DNA of 64,000 bases, taken from the NCBI RefSeq assembly GCF_003481985.1, contig NZ_QUMD01000015.1, positions 1 to 64,000 of the forward strand, in the 5' to 3' direction. Below, piece by piece: positions 52,401 through 55,409 of this stretch. The notes under the pieces are model-generated. The model ran no database searches, was not told the origin of the DNA, and saw nothing but the letters and a program-made list of their open reading frames with translations. The position numbers were made by a program, and so were the translations under genes. The stretch is from Clostridium sp. OF09-36. Lineage in GTDB: Bacteria > Bacillota > Clostridia > Lachnospirales > Lachnospiraceae. Position 1 is the first letter of the stretch, and each line of letters opens with the position of its first letter.

Positions 52401-53016
52401 TCCGCAGTTTTCTCATCCACAGCTGCAGCAGACCGACTGTTTTCAACGTTTACAGAATCCGTCACATCCGCTTCGTCTTCATCGTCCCATTCATCATACA
52501 GACTCTGCGTAGCTCCGTATCTACATACTCCCATCCATCAATACCAGAGAAATGAACCGCAACACCACCAACTACCTCCAGCCCATTGGCTTCTGCATAT
52601 TGATACGGTCCCATAGGGTTTCCACTGCTGTCCAGTCCCACAAGTCTGGCAAAATATTTTTTTTCCGCCTCACTGTAGAAGATAACCGGCGTATCCACAT
52701 GAAGTCCCGGCTTGTCGATGGTATATCCGCTTTCCTCTGTTGTAATCGTAATCGTTGTGTCCTGTGAAGTTAAACGCGACAGTGTAATCGCGTTATTTAT
52801 CTGAGATTCATCTGTTTTCTTATATGAGATTGTAGCAAACAGCTGCGGGATATAAAGCTCATCTGTCGGATCATTCGCCGTTCCCGCGGCTTCTGCCGTT
52901 ATGGTTCCACCTCCAATCTCAAATGGAACCTGTTCAATCGTCATGGTAGCCGCCAAAAGCCCTGCTACAACTTTTTTTCCATGCTTTCTTAAAAGTTCAA
53001 ATTTTTCTTTTATCAT
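23802..53016 (-). CDS. Giant sortase-anchored surface protein, ~9,740 residues (frame interrupted by five one-base losses)
   Basis: The whole 29.2-kb stretch reads as one gene. It has a signal peptide at 53016 and five breaks near 52495, 48965, 40743, 40137 and 37648. Each shifts the frame in the same sense (one base missing), and each restores a continuous sensible sequence. With five bases added the gene is 9,740 codons. From N to C terminus: signal peptide (1-~43), short folded region, E/T/K/A-rich segment (~180-335), a long series of divergent beta-rich modules (~340-5,100), DUF11-like modules with SdrD-B-like domains at the end (from ~8,225), a coiled coil inserted in the fourth of these (~8,967-9,169), a His/Gly-rich and Pro-rich wall spanner, IPKTG (9,693), a membrane helix and a charged tail. 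Codons and base composition look more AT-rich than the flanks. It is likely a cell-wall fibre or adhesin. Six segments are described below. Confidence 0.85.
23928..23942 (-). other. Sortase sorting motif IPKTG
   Basis: Codons for Ile-Pro-Lys-Thr-Gly stand 42 residues from the end of the giant protein and are followed by a hydrophobic helix and a basic/charged tail. This is the standard cell-wall sorting signal, with Ile in the first position instead of Leu. Confidence 0.93.
25515..26120 (-). other. Coiled-coil insertion inside an SdrD-B-like domain
   Basis: Roughly 200 residues rich in Glu, Lys, Gln and Ala with heptad spacing (EILQAEAKKDVERRDEKLREAEQ... to LENQSADLTDKIAAAKAAA) interrupt a domain. 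That domain starts GTVHGVVWNDVGKELG and resumes with AMVKTNVNGEYVFDNLP, its expected last strands. Confidence 0.8.
37616..39889 (-). CDS. Giant surface protein, segment 5
   Basis: The open frame really begins near 40137, about 80 codons before the first Met at 39889 (TQIDPKKADSSSYDQLEKDNTVTPI... leads in). About 830 residues with DUF11-like strands (LLPGDRVSYYVTAVNAKDDV, VNKGIRILVVLEVENTAN). The end MEAISVMD is artificial: with one A added near 37647 the sequence runs GNKKSDGSYKRYGLKDLKELQGFKLN into segment 6. Confidence 0.75.
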   Translation of the reverse strand: MDVLPEGLRTQHIWIPIQFIRKTISDKQSNGSFDTEQLKNVVGENKFAVSELMLYTAKEANWALTSADGRTDSGKVATYNLYEAMLNSLIKVDGDLSQAGSVLKDDGSAEPISGKNIKDYIFYVDASGNRTDNYADAVYYEIDVEKMFGTTKDGDILTPAKLDADSGGGYFLQNNLLAMDYSLKVRTNWKNDYHQNMLRYFGPNVAGDATLTGNETIDPAELLFDGIFAEQYHDADPKVTPEWDLKSRPTVKTNPLELSRIITNQVKLHMHTASVESVTHVSNNEGWKNISKEFDNYKKLRFTNRAAKLNIAVNRLPYKNAGQSSIPDPDAQENNLHEPRGFSYGGNDFDKANPDTKDNQYDQTVDVSSLLPGDRVSYYVTAVNAKDDVPTESGKLRQSVDWINPVIRFVAPDGMRIARWIYMPDNFDLGTLPRVNRDGSEVPGADPQPVSVAVADSDAVGFTPIGHDKIEAFDTTGETGTITDLAAYPLVPENKELKDEYSGMEMERPNFFNLARTFSTFSAKTVTNNVVRDMVWQIHGTIPVNKGIRILVVLEVENTANNSSASLTSQTNQSKLLETQVFVGGQKVHDYEPFYFTSTKPQGSANPKAKEDYTYTSKDNTIKGVLETSGKNTSYAEQSARQETIDSASTVAYYRIPSGNTTEKENVEDLNGTRAQVVSGGMKFYTPQTPPSAKIHMDTKLDGETAVLTVGTANGNSNDATAGTIRNEPKRYAAYMDLTMDFLSGNKNLMEAISVMD
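40102..40686 (-). CDS. Giant surface protein, segment 4
   Basis: About 200 residues of real protein from ~40743 to ~40137, beginning NIIQLEKNEYPTQIAVRLVNVKGSAEQ upstream of the nominal Met at 40686. It is a continuation of the module series (YWTHNYANLAMWYAKQKE). The frame ends artificially after KVRRKKENGVPR. With one G added at 40137-40138 it continues GMKGTPEERKRGTQIDPKKADSSS. Confidence 0.75.
   Translation of the reverse strand: MNVKGSAEQTDEYVVPNAYDPQHDEIEQHTNGKDPDWYAMGNVCDIAPDGKTFKLNALRSDSSVDPAQTETIPNTGVSMQGNYTTQQYGQKLANYADGLVGFLQKEEQIPQKPEELNDITVKEQAEILTNVDSCYHTTTEVYVEPVDSNKYWTHNYANLAMWYAKQKEPAGKVETNAVGSGMKVRRKKENGVPR
40683..48956 (-). CDS. Giant surface protein, segment 3 (tandem divergent beta modules)
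   Basis: This open frame has 2,757 codons. It is built from about seven or eight diverged modules of ~250-350 residues. Each tends to start with a line like Y-x-I-x-LGN-x-S-x-S, followed by a short strand ending V-x-L-P, an RGF string, a strand I-x-L/I-DKD-I, a pair of G-Y-x-Y strands, and a closing VY-x-DYE or similar before the next module. Clear starts are YDLKLGNDSTAVM, YYAVKLGNTGASRA, YYHILLGNDSESAM and YLSVFGLTNDSISRM. No catalytic motif is seen. Near 40742-40744 (GGG on the plus strand) one base is missing: STPNIIQLEKNEYPTQ continues in the next frame. Confidence 0.8.
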   Translation of the reverse strand: MVTWSHNGKSFSSKQQPVPYQQEFSYDLKLGNDSTAVMYTGTVDLGLDMFTNGDDVPDGLKHRGFVLDCLEFDVKHMLGASADNWAEIDQIKFYDVDDTAANAKPKATFTGQELKQNYVTNGILTIKREDIFKQSNETAESWQIGRVVIWLSDMDDQMTENSVQIGSDGTTTTLDKRLYCSLIGHSNVYEQDLELKNSFTAETIGTGTVKYVYKGEDLGLDDEGNALGVKKLYVDPNPNVVLGLKNSTSNGNYRDSANGYSWQYAVTHPNGTKEYKYIQAGVASAGVEQTISVKLTNSGDPAVNDGLASALIAGVLEVQFPSWVNDGLTSDAIMNPQPGTTILDDYYQLQKGRKEGFVSSELRIPDDPAKTGAIRSVIIEGYKYDSSNKLVRNGKRIISGQDLANLKDQNGDYVIDKKVWETPSTTAGDGQDTILLPAKFTVIFENFHGDVDDANPVNVELKGAASYGGEYRFEASFHTEEKRPQDVTDRVPKNDDDTDRIRKAGEYYAEANDVFCAVLKSANNAYLVADSYYKAYQDVADRAKLMGYDQHDQTIYVPYNQHEKEFHYYIGACNNSNYEKYMLTMGTLFIKLPCVKDTNGNAAGFLFDSLIIDADQLSKYGSVYSVEFGGLSNDIQYGEDVGYNYGLKKEETLVIAGINENLDGVNDSISNYMQGGKLVITKAQMEAKQGKKLDGVRYIRIRFRNVKGNAASNADFATMQAEGVKIRVCGTTNVYADYEDNSGLYSEAAFIRPEQLQFYGYTANTSLEQIFSPAKSPAQSAKPYRTTMYVEKPHPYGFLQAIFEDTKLKDASGAPLNPNYGSRTANANTNYYNSSSENKRSIDAPLGNVDDRAMYDRFQHSYLFTYGNKLFQDRNNTASVYRPYSDRSYSDIPDARFRVNVPIVSESTGNIGFDVTGLCIDKDICEYGTNPALTFYDASGAQIASYNETQLRKMVTDAAAAANGGTSVTSATIGQKTGGGQVIADLDGNPKIAVVKTMPQSTDANVTYLVTSEKIASIEVSYDIYYGNEHIPDVTSQDYAAAAPTESAYIFDSSYWYNINAVKPIINTVSHQNWIRIYGNPGTFNEKQANQNRYGGNLTATTKAKSALPETTSDTNPKGYQQWSSSEKVSPALDKTYVQNIDIRPAKAVMTNKVLPYGASNSSWSYDNRDNVKRERNATIGGRRAYYAVKLGNTGASRAYYGIVKAEVPVTKTPESQGQTYIRGFEVDELTSDEFLIPNITREGYICLDTITLKEHRPVNGDVAAQVVIQAQKVKGADGVERSVYPTEATLDSYLYTLTYRGRRGEETTRTVKASDLITKSDGQLKLEVKESVWNTAQEPLEHVKTVSMAVGHYQSSYEDPVSSHNTYVKKNESLFMIKGSPSGYIYAEDGNGDIGSNTDAIKKLTLTADWSCLYETSSKLGTLQSSAQSEGTLLLSPSEATIKMTAVKDRGEGSTLTDVSYENEKDTYYHILLGNDSESAMSQPILRVELPLNDNEPKYTPYKTTGTEKADAPQEERRRGFQMTKIRLDKDIFGPPKATSSDADSTGELMEIRVYGYASSNESADADGNAPHVCTIERSELLNLCGPDYTIPFDAWYVPGSEEKCIKYPVCVELVFSSFGSQVKDDKCGAVDIYGQINRYADYETYPQQFAEKNGYDNALTAKATFKDYVAGTNSLIQSADGVEPEVSAAFSVKEPRPKVHAESYYYKRAGGILENKDTEDGDTQYNVVPYSREYLSVFGLTNDSISRMEQFRFEMKPDMGQDEGEPDRGFHTMDMIIRSKLFEEAVIDRITIVDALNKKKLVLTRDGYTPSQPSNLASDRDPYSRLPRATEGIGDPAQTNGNGVFNLKLYDENGNDITPAGMATTLQRETEKTNPSQVASLGKGLYQTYEGDLVIPRTLLISSANGTTKLGMTTISSVIIEGSDFLPMRAGQEDESLSVNPIMDQTQTGSESVVFVGISDKEIKDNDNAVEGQKLQNAQKTENIGTFDTLLYSHTYEQYEKAEQQDTTNLVNGYQDQQGNNFAEIAVLNHKRSDTDETFVYTPRMFFDTTISAVFKDAPQDEAGYLDSKRFTDETRGKYQNRNKLTTPWYWISHPAGRWPHEDPYYYKDNTEAKIGYKALAAYTVDFRQLGVNDKIYNSGYPNNLYAGWWNSGVKQVETNSADYNTAANVDIAVSLPSDRFEAYYVKLRPALRPYLNHITVYPVDGDPYVITKNQWQTNADVQVKKWNVTEDGDEHWWRINLLATDTDRFTHQTIPAYDARVLTATRSDALYYETASLVKETGSIDKVVLNLSINADPASGETENLWDAIAADEGTWYQEPQDPEIPPISTYIDETGEKIKTDNPPYNQTYQVQKQNTRHSVEIAGRVLKVGPQEAQVAARLELGNQFNMDASTSMDPSYQVRAQDKVSHIRVQRSALYDAWFKNSDPVGNGSLTINRKDDAITRTKDKTVLNKTSGTENGKSSWSYRDWYAYQTSYGATYSYAEWHAGHLEDAASIYVIPPVIRQKNGLGMPADGAPFADPSGDITKNYPNTSDVPAYGLLRGYGLGIYQQNHDGIEIASARTGHYDEVPLRDDWNGRITHADYVSMRDTLPYIGRRDGLYKGFFSRYLEMSDSIKPYLMNVEITVQKYEQDADGNTVGELKSDYQNGTPTATGSKVYTIPYTDIWNAYKSAADQTPEALDGRILFCYKKDTTGSLYGNDHLASSSDAELSSKGTTAEQPGDPLNDEMLIWQVSTRISFSSKRMSIRPRLLYVL
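48950..52534 (-). CDS. Giant surface protein, segment 2 (E/T/K-rich stalk and first modules)
   Basis: About 1,180 residues. It opens with acidic DEWDDEDEADV and then ~160 residues made almost only of Glu, Thr, Lys, Ala and Ser with repeats such as TETETKAEESA. This is probably an extended or helical spacer, unusual so close to the N-terminus. From ~51990 it becomes beta-rich, with a second acidic Glu/Gln/Asp linker around 50640-50800. Two modules of the repeating type are seen, one around YTLENVGIANSKTSGDLKLNF and one around YLIQVKNKMPAEGYNVDINF. The segment ends after FVMAKRP; one base added near 48965 joins it to IDAMVTWSHNGKS. Confidence 0.8.
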   Translation of the reverse strand: MGVCRYGATQSLYDEWDDEDEADVTDSVNVENSRSAAAVDEKTAEKSESTVDTSNAEQEVSTAEAETTTAEAAKKTEKAGSAQETEKETKESAVETDTKKEESETEAGTETKAEESKAEATTKAAESVTETETETKTEESATETETETKAEESATETEIKAEEAAKEAGASYDIDVYDGDQIPTYPYVLEPNSAQMLQVLGDEGYYWGNVKLKYQKSISTSDHLTIKANFKFFIINREKYQIPEGLEAECQAWIDMEGFTTPTGEKKDKYDFGANCTAGAKKTDPNSFIRFLYSNIDWTCSLKTINGTKEKPVVVWQKNNYASYLLTIKNTSGLVDGELKEDRMVPDETIFSNYDITIKPPYDTTEKAYSESWQYTRYYRGEDGTIQENPDYWNSNKDESETDNKDDDRTYTGKWIANDLSNVHYRAEEYDNSGGAVIVDVTDVPKDLWETENPDDLIAKGGKLIGYRHSTGANFTFRVRNQTLYPPQFGENDNGDPYIPGYSKDPDKKISRAYRVFVPFTSSVYGQRGDTVNIDVQSDAYVYFGGNGIASQEAIRAIEANAENSDEHRVADTGVPLIDDRPEEEREAALHYGEKQEDEQSEENADTQELDEEDSAQVQADTAVLDETADEQPSGTWTVDEQPGTDTKGLGHRLLQTSSATTYFTLPQYEPSGEKTLQWADAYYAGKKLVYTLENVGIANSKTSGDLKLNFSAPMYRPNVVDTLPDAFDLQEIQFVFPKRLSDDYSKDGKNPADYWLGGTDPLLGVGIVGDRDQNEYPVIEYVEPGKESDKNRVWIPVDREKTGDFKLLSDTAETINGEPANVYSMDLTNYFDELGIYPKLVRINYRCCWVPLTTCLGNVRLVGVSRIAGQRVNTINTNFNILLFKNERLPVALEQGQLTDKVGYFDLDNTVMNYKEKKFSTDPAHVEKSQIEANVFAETEIKNRHNTDPDKLETPITLDYGNYLIQVKNKMPAEGYNVDINFKLNKEEIDQSEDAKPNTLVPAFFTKGIRISRQLLEAGKPHYKREDDGTLTEQPILILNYADGTKVTYTKTELLRDYLVTDPNQGINPHQEYVVDSVYIDLEGEKKNGCQIETFTLSYASFMASDDLKDKFGTSDDENTSGDAEDPMDYLWMRVYGTSSSICEATGTSKVEVTGWKDRLTGQIFKDEDENIYTFEDDGILKFVMAKRPSTQW
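52020..52500 (-). repeat. Low-complexity E/T/K/A repeat region in the giant protein
   Basis: A loosely repeated 27-48-bp pattern encodes TETETKAEESA-like units. It is visible on the plus strand as recurring TCTGTTGCAGACTC and CTTTGTTTCCGT. It encodes roughly 160 residues, and copies differ, so length variation between strains is likely. Confidence 0.8.
52462..53016 (-). CDS. Giant surface protein, segment 1 (signal peptide and N-terminus)
   Basis: The segment is 184 codons, of which about 170 belong to the real protein. A Lys-rich start (MIKEKFELLRKHGKK), a hydrophobic core and an Ala-rich cleavage region near TAEAAG form the export signal. Residues ~50-170 (ELYIPQLFATISYKKTDESQ..., GLEVVGGVAVHFSGIDGWEYVDTE) look like a small beta domain. 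After GWEYVDTEL the frame runs into an unlike Met/Lys tail, while the next frame carries on as LYDEWDDEDEADV, placing the lost base near 52490-52505. AAAGGG lies about 10 nt before the ATG. Confidence 0.8.
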   Translation of the reverse strand: MIKEKFELLRKHGKKVVAGLLAATMTIEQVPFEIGGGTITAEAAGTANDPTDELYIPQLFATISYKKTDESQINNAITLSRLTSQDTTITITTEESGYTIDKPGLHVDTPVIFYSEAEKKYFARLVGLDSSGNPMGPYQYAEANGLEVVGGVAVHFSGIDGWEYVDTELRRVCMMNGTMKTKRM

Positions 53017-53066
53017 ATGTCAATGTCCCTTTTGTGCATAGTTAGCCTATTATTCTAGTATCTTTT

Positions 53067-53095
53067 ATATTAAACCCATGCATAAAAAGTGTCAA
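53067..53095 (-). promoter_or_regulatory. Promoter of the giant adhesin operon
   Basis: Minus-strand -35 TTGACA (53090-53095, full consensus), 17-bp spacer, -10 TAATAT (53067-53072). The predicted start is near 53060, giving a 5' UTR of about 45 nt, too short for a riboswitch. Confidence 0.75.
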
Positions 53096-53343
53096 CAGAG
53101 TACACTGGTAATATTTTTTATTATTTATTTCCGGCAGCAATATCTTTGATACATTTTTTAAGTTTTTCGCCTATATTCGTCATAAGTGGCGTTTCCCCTT
53201 ATCACTTTTTTATCTGTTTTTTCCATTTTATTATATTTTCATGTTTTCATAATTTTTTCTTAATATGTTTGTGTTTTTTATACGAAAAGTTTGTGAACTT
53301 TTTTGGTTAAAAAAGGACAGGTATTTGTATTTTTTCGCAGAGA
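53096..53343. other. AT-rich region upstream of the giant operon
   Basis: About 250 bp of strongly AT-rich DNA lies between the operon promoter and the terminator of the next gene. A 20-codon minus-strand frame (MTNIGEKLKKCIKDIAAGNK, about 53125-53185) with AAGGGG upstream is visible but not convincing as a gene. No c-di-GMP riboswitch core is seen. The region could hold upstream regulatory sites. Confidence 0.5.
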
Positions 53344-53394
53344 AAAGCAGGCAGTTGTCCGGTTTCTGTATGAAAACCGGCAACTGCCTGCTTT
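53344..53394 (-). terminator. Terminator behind the DUF4143 genes
   Basis: A long stem (AAAGCAGGCAGTTG-x-CCGGTTT paired with its complement, 8-nt loop), with UUUUCUC following on the minus strand. It insulates the giant operon from upstream transcription. Confidence 0.75.
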
Positions 53395-53499
53395 GAAGAC
53401 ATGTGTTTCTTCCTTATATAAATGCCATTGTCCCATTCCATCTGGGGTATTGGCAGTGTTAGTTTTCCAACATTTCCATTTCTGGCACCATCAATGAAG

Positions 53500-53851
53500 T
53501 TACCCTCTTTCTTTTTTCTGCCTTAATGCCAAACCAATCAACCGGTCTGTCTGATCTGCCATAAACAGCGGAATGTTCAGCATATCATCATCCAGCTTCA
53601 GATTTGACCTCTACAGGAAAAATATCATTTTCTCGCTGAATCAGAAAATCCACTTCGTAAGGAGGATTTGTCTGTGTCCAGTACCGGGGAACCACTTCAA
53701 ACTGAGTCACCAAAGTCTGAAGAACAAAGTTCTCCGTCAATGCTCCCTTGAATTCAGTGAACAGGCGGTTGCCCTCACCAAAGGCAGTCGGTGCCAGCTT
53801 CATTCTGTTTTCCCTTCCTGCAGGGATATTTACACTTAATTTTTCAAACAC
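53500..53851 (-). pseudogene. Remnant of a second DUF4143 ATPase (C-terminal piece)
   Basis: Only the C-terminal domain is left: FKGALTENFVLQTLVTQF...YEVDFLIQRENDIFPVEVKSE, the PD-(D/E)xK-like end of a DUF4143 protein. The frame stops after VKSEAG. A shifted frame continues DDMLNIPLFMADQTDRLIGLALRQ to 53500, and the ~40-residue stretch normally between these two is missing. There is no P-loop half; the 5' end overlaps the stop of the intact paralogue by 16 bp. It is a decayed duplicate. Confidence 0.75.
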
Positions 53852-55110
53852 CCAATTGGTACAACATACACTCCGTCCTGACGGCGGTAAGCATAGTCAC
53901 CGATACCAATTAAAACCATAAGAAATGATGGTACGTTCATCTTATCCGTGTCAATTTTTGCTTCCATGTTTTTTAAACTTGCTGCTCCCTCTTCAATAAG
54001 TTTGTCGCCGCCCAATTTTATTTCAATTAATCCATATTTGCCATTTTTCAAATGAATAACCGCATCGCATTCCTGACCATCCTTATCCCGATAATGGTAA
54101 ACCTCTCCATTCAAAGCATCTGCAAAAACGCGTAAATCACGAATACAAAGTGTTTCGAAGAGAAAACCAAATGTTTTGAGATCATTCATAAGGTCTTTCG
54201 GTCCAATTCCCAATGCCGCAGCAGCAATAGACGGATCAATATAATACCTGGTATCCGAAGAGCGGATAGCGGTCTTAGAACGCAGATTCGGGTTCCACGC
54301 CGGCATATCTTCCACTACAAATATTTTACGGAGAGCATTAATATAAGATGCTACTGTTTCATCGCTCATTGAGCTTTCATCATTTGCAGACACATCCTGT
54401 GCAAGCACGGTATTCGCCACCTGGCTCCCCTGATTTCTGGCATAGGAACGCATAAGCCGCCGAACTTTTTCTGTGTTTTTCTGCACACCATCTGCCCGGT
54501 TAATATCAGAACGCACAACAGCATCATAGTAATCCATTGCCTGATCCAAAGCAATCTCATCCCTCATGTCCACTGCCTGTGGCCAGCCACCACGACATAC
54601 CAGAAATGCCAAGCGATCAATGTCGAGTTCAGAAGCGCCATCAATTTCCAGTGCACCATCAAACAAGTCTTTTAAACTGACTTCACCAGTAGAGTCGCCT
54701 GACTCGTATAAGCTCATAGGCCGCATCGTCAGCCAGGTAAAACGACCGGTACCAGAGTGAGTAATTTCCTTAGTGTCGACCGGAACCGCAGAACCGGTAA
54801 GCACAAACTGCCCAAGTTCACCGCGATGATCAACTTCAAAACGAATGGCATCCCACAGCTTTGGTGCAATCTGCCATTCATCAATCAGCCGTGGCGCTGC
54901 ACCTTTCAGTAACCGCTTGGGATTCAACTCAGACATGACAATGTTTTGTTCTTTCTTCTCTGGTTCATCCATATATAAGATGCTTGCAGCAATTTGTTCT
55001 GCAGTGGTAGTTTTTCCACACCATTTTGGTCCTTCAATTAAAACTGCTCCCTTGCCCTCCAGCTTGCGTGCCAGTATATCATCCGCAATTCGTTTTCTAT
55101 ACTTTTTCAT
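53836..55110 (-). CDS. AAA-type ATPase with DUF4143 domain
   Basis: This 424-residue cytosolic protein has Walker A GPKWCGKTTT near residue 28, Walker B-like RLIDEWQ, sensor LTGSAVP, and the C-terminal DUF4143 region ending in a PD-(D/E)xK-like core (DKDGQECDAVIHLKNGKYGLIEIKLGG). Proteins of this AAA_14/DUF4143 kind are widespread in gut bacteria and archaea, often in several copies, and their function is not settled. It has its own promoter, with five 23-bp repeats immediately upstream, and a decayed paralogue immediately downstream. Confidence 0.9.
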   Translation of the reverse strand: MKKYRKRIADDILARKLEGKGAVLIEGPKWCGKTTTAEQIAASILYMDEPEKKEQNIVMSELNPKRLLKGAAPRLIDEWQIAPKLWDAIRFEVDHRGELGQFVLTGSAVPVDTKEITHSGTGRFTWLTMRPMSLYESGDSTGEVSLKDLFDGALEIDGASELDIDRLAFLVCRGGWPQAVDMRDEIALDQAMDYYDAVVRSDINRADGVQKNTEKVRRLMRSYARNQGSQVANTVLAQDVSANDESSMSDETVASYINALRKIFVVEDMPAWNPNLRSKTAIRSSDTRYYIDPSIAAAALGIGPKDLMNDLKTFGFLFETLCIRDLRVFADALNGEVYHYRDKDGQECDAVIHLKNGKYGLIEIKLGGDKLIEEGAASLKNMEAKIDTDKMNVPSFLMVLIGIGDYAYRRQDGVYVVPIGCLKN

Positions 55111-55141
55111 TTAATGCCTCGCTTCCACTCATAATATCCAT

Positions 55142-55170
55142 AGTATATCCCAAAATTATGTGCATTTCAA
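55142..55170 (-). promoter_or_regulatory. Promoter of the DUF4143 ATPase
   Basis: Minus-strand -35 TTGAAA (55165-55170), 17-bp spacer, -10 TATACT (55142-55147), about 30 bp before the ATG at 55110. The 23-bp repeat array begins 6 bp upstream of the -35 box. Confidence 0.7.
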
Positions 55171-55176
55171 TATTTT

Positions 55177-55291
55177 TCGGTATGTTGGCATAAAATCACT
55201 CGGTATGTTGGATAATTTAGGACCGGAATGTTAGCTTGTTTTTAATCGGAATGTTGGCTTGTTTTTAATCGGAATATTGGTGCATTTTGAT
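55177..55291. repeat. Five 23-bp direct repeats (core TCGGWATGTTGG)
   Basis: Copies begin at 55177, 55200, 55223, 55246 and 55269, exactly 23 bp apart. Core 12-mers are TCGGTATGTTGG twice, CCGGAATGTTAG, TCGGAATGTTGG and TCGGAATATTGG. Copies 3 and 4 agree at 21 of 23 positions. A weaker sixth copy may start at 55291. Confidence 0.92.
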
Positions 55292-55340
55292 TAGAAACTT
55301 GGCACTGATCATCTGTCTTATCATTATTTCTCCAAAACAA

Positions 55341-55384
55341 AACCAGGAGCAACATCCCCCACAAAGGATCTGTCGCTCCTGGTT
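55341..55384 (-). terminator. Terminator of the BTAD regulator gene
   Basis: Stem AACCAGGAGC / GCTCCTGGTT with a partly paired interior, followed on the minus strand by UUGUUUUGG. It lies 26 bp after the regulator's stop codon. Confidence 0.75.
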
Positions 55385-55409
55385 TATTCTGATCTGTTTT
55401 TCCGCTGGT

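Noticed and set aside
23802..53016. Programmed -1 frameshifting of the giant gene
   Set aside because: No slippery heptamer with a following structure is seen at the junctions, five successive sites would leave almost no full product, and the same one-base loss occurs in unrelated conserved genes such as tcdA.
53017..53343. c-di-GMP riboswitch before the giant operon
   Set aside because: I looked for the GEMM-I and class II cores because of the EAL gene; none is present and the UTR is only about 45 nt.
55177..55291. CRISPR array
   Set aside because: The repeat period is only 23 bp with 11-bp intervals, the core is degenerate, and no cas gene is nearby.
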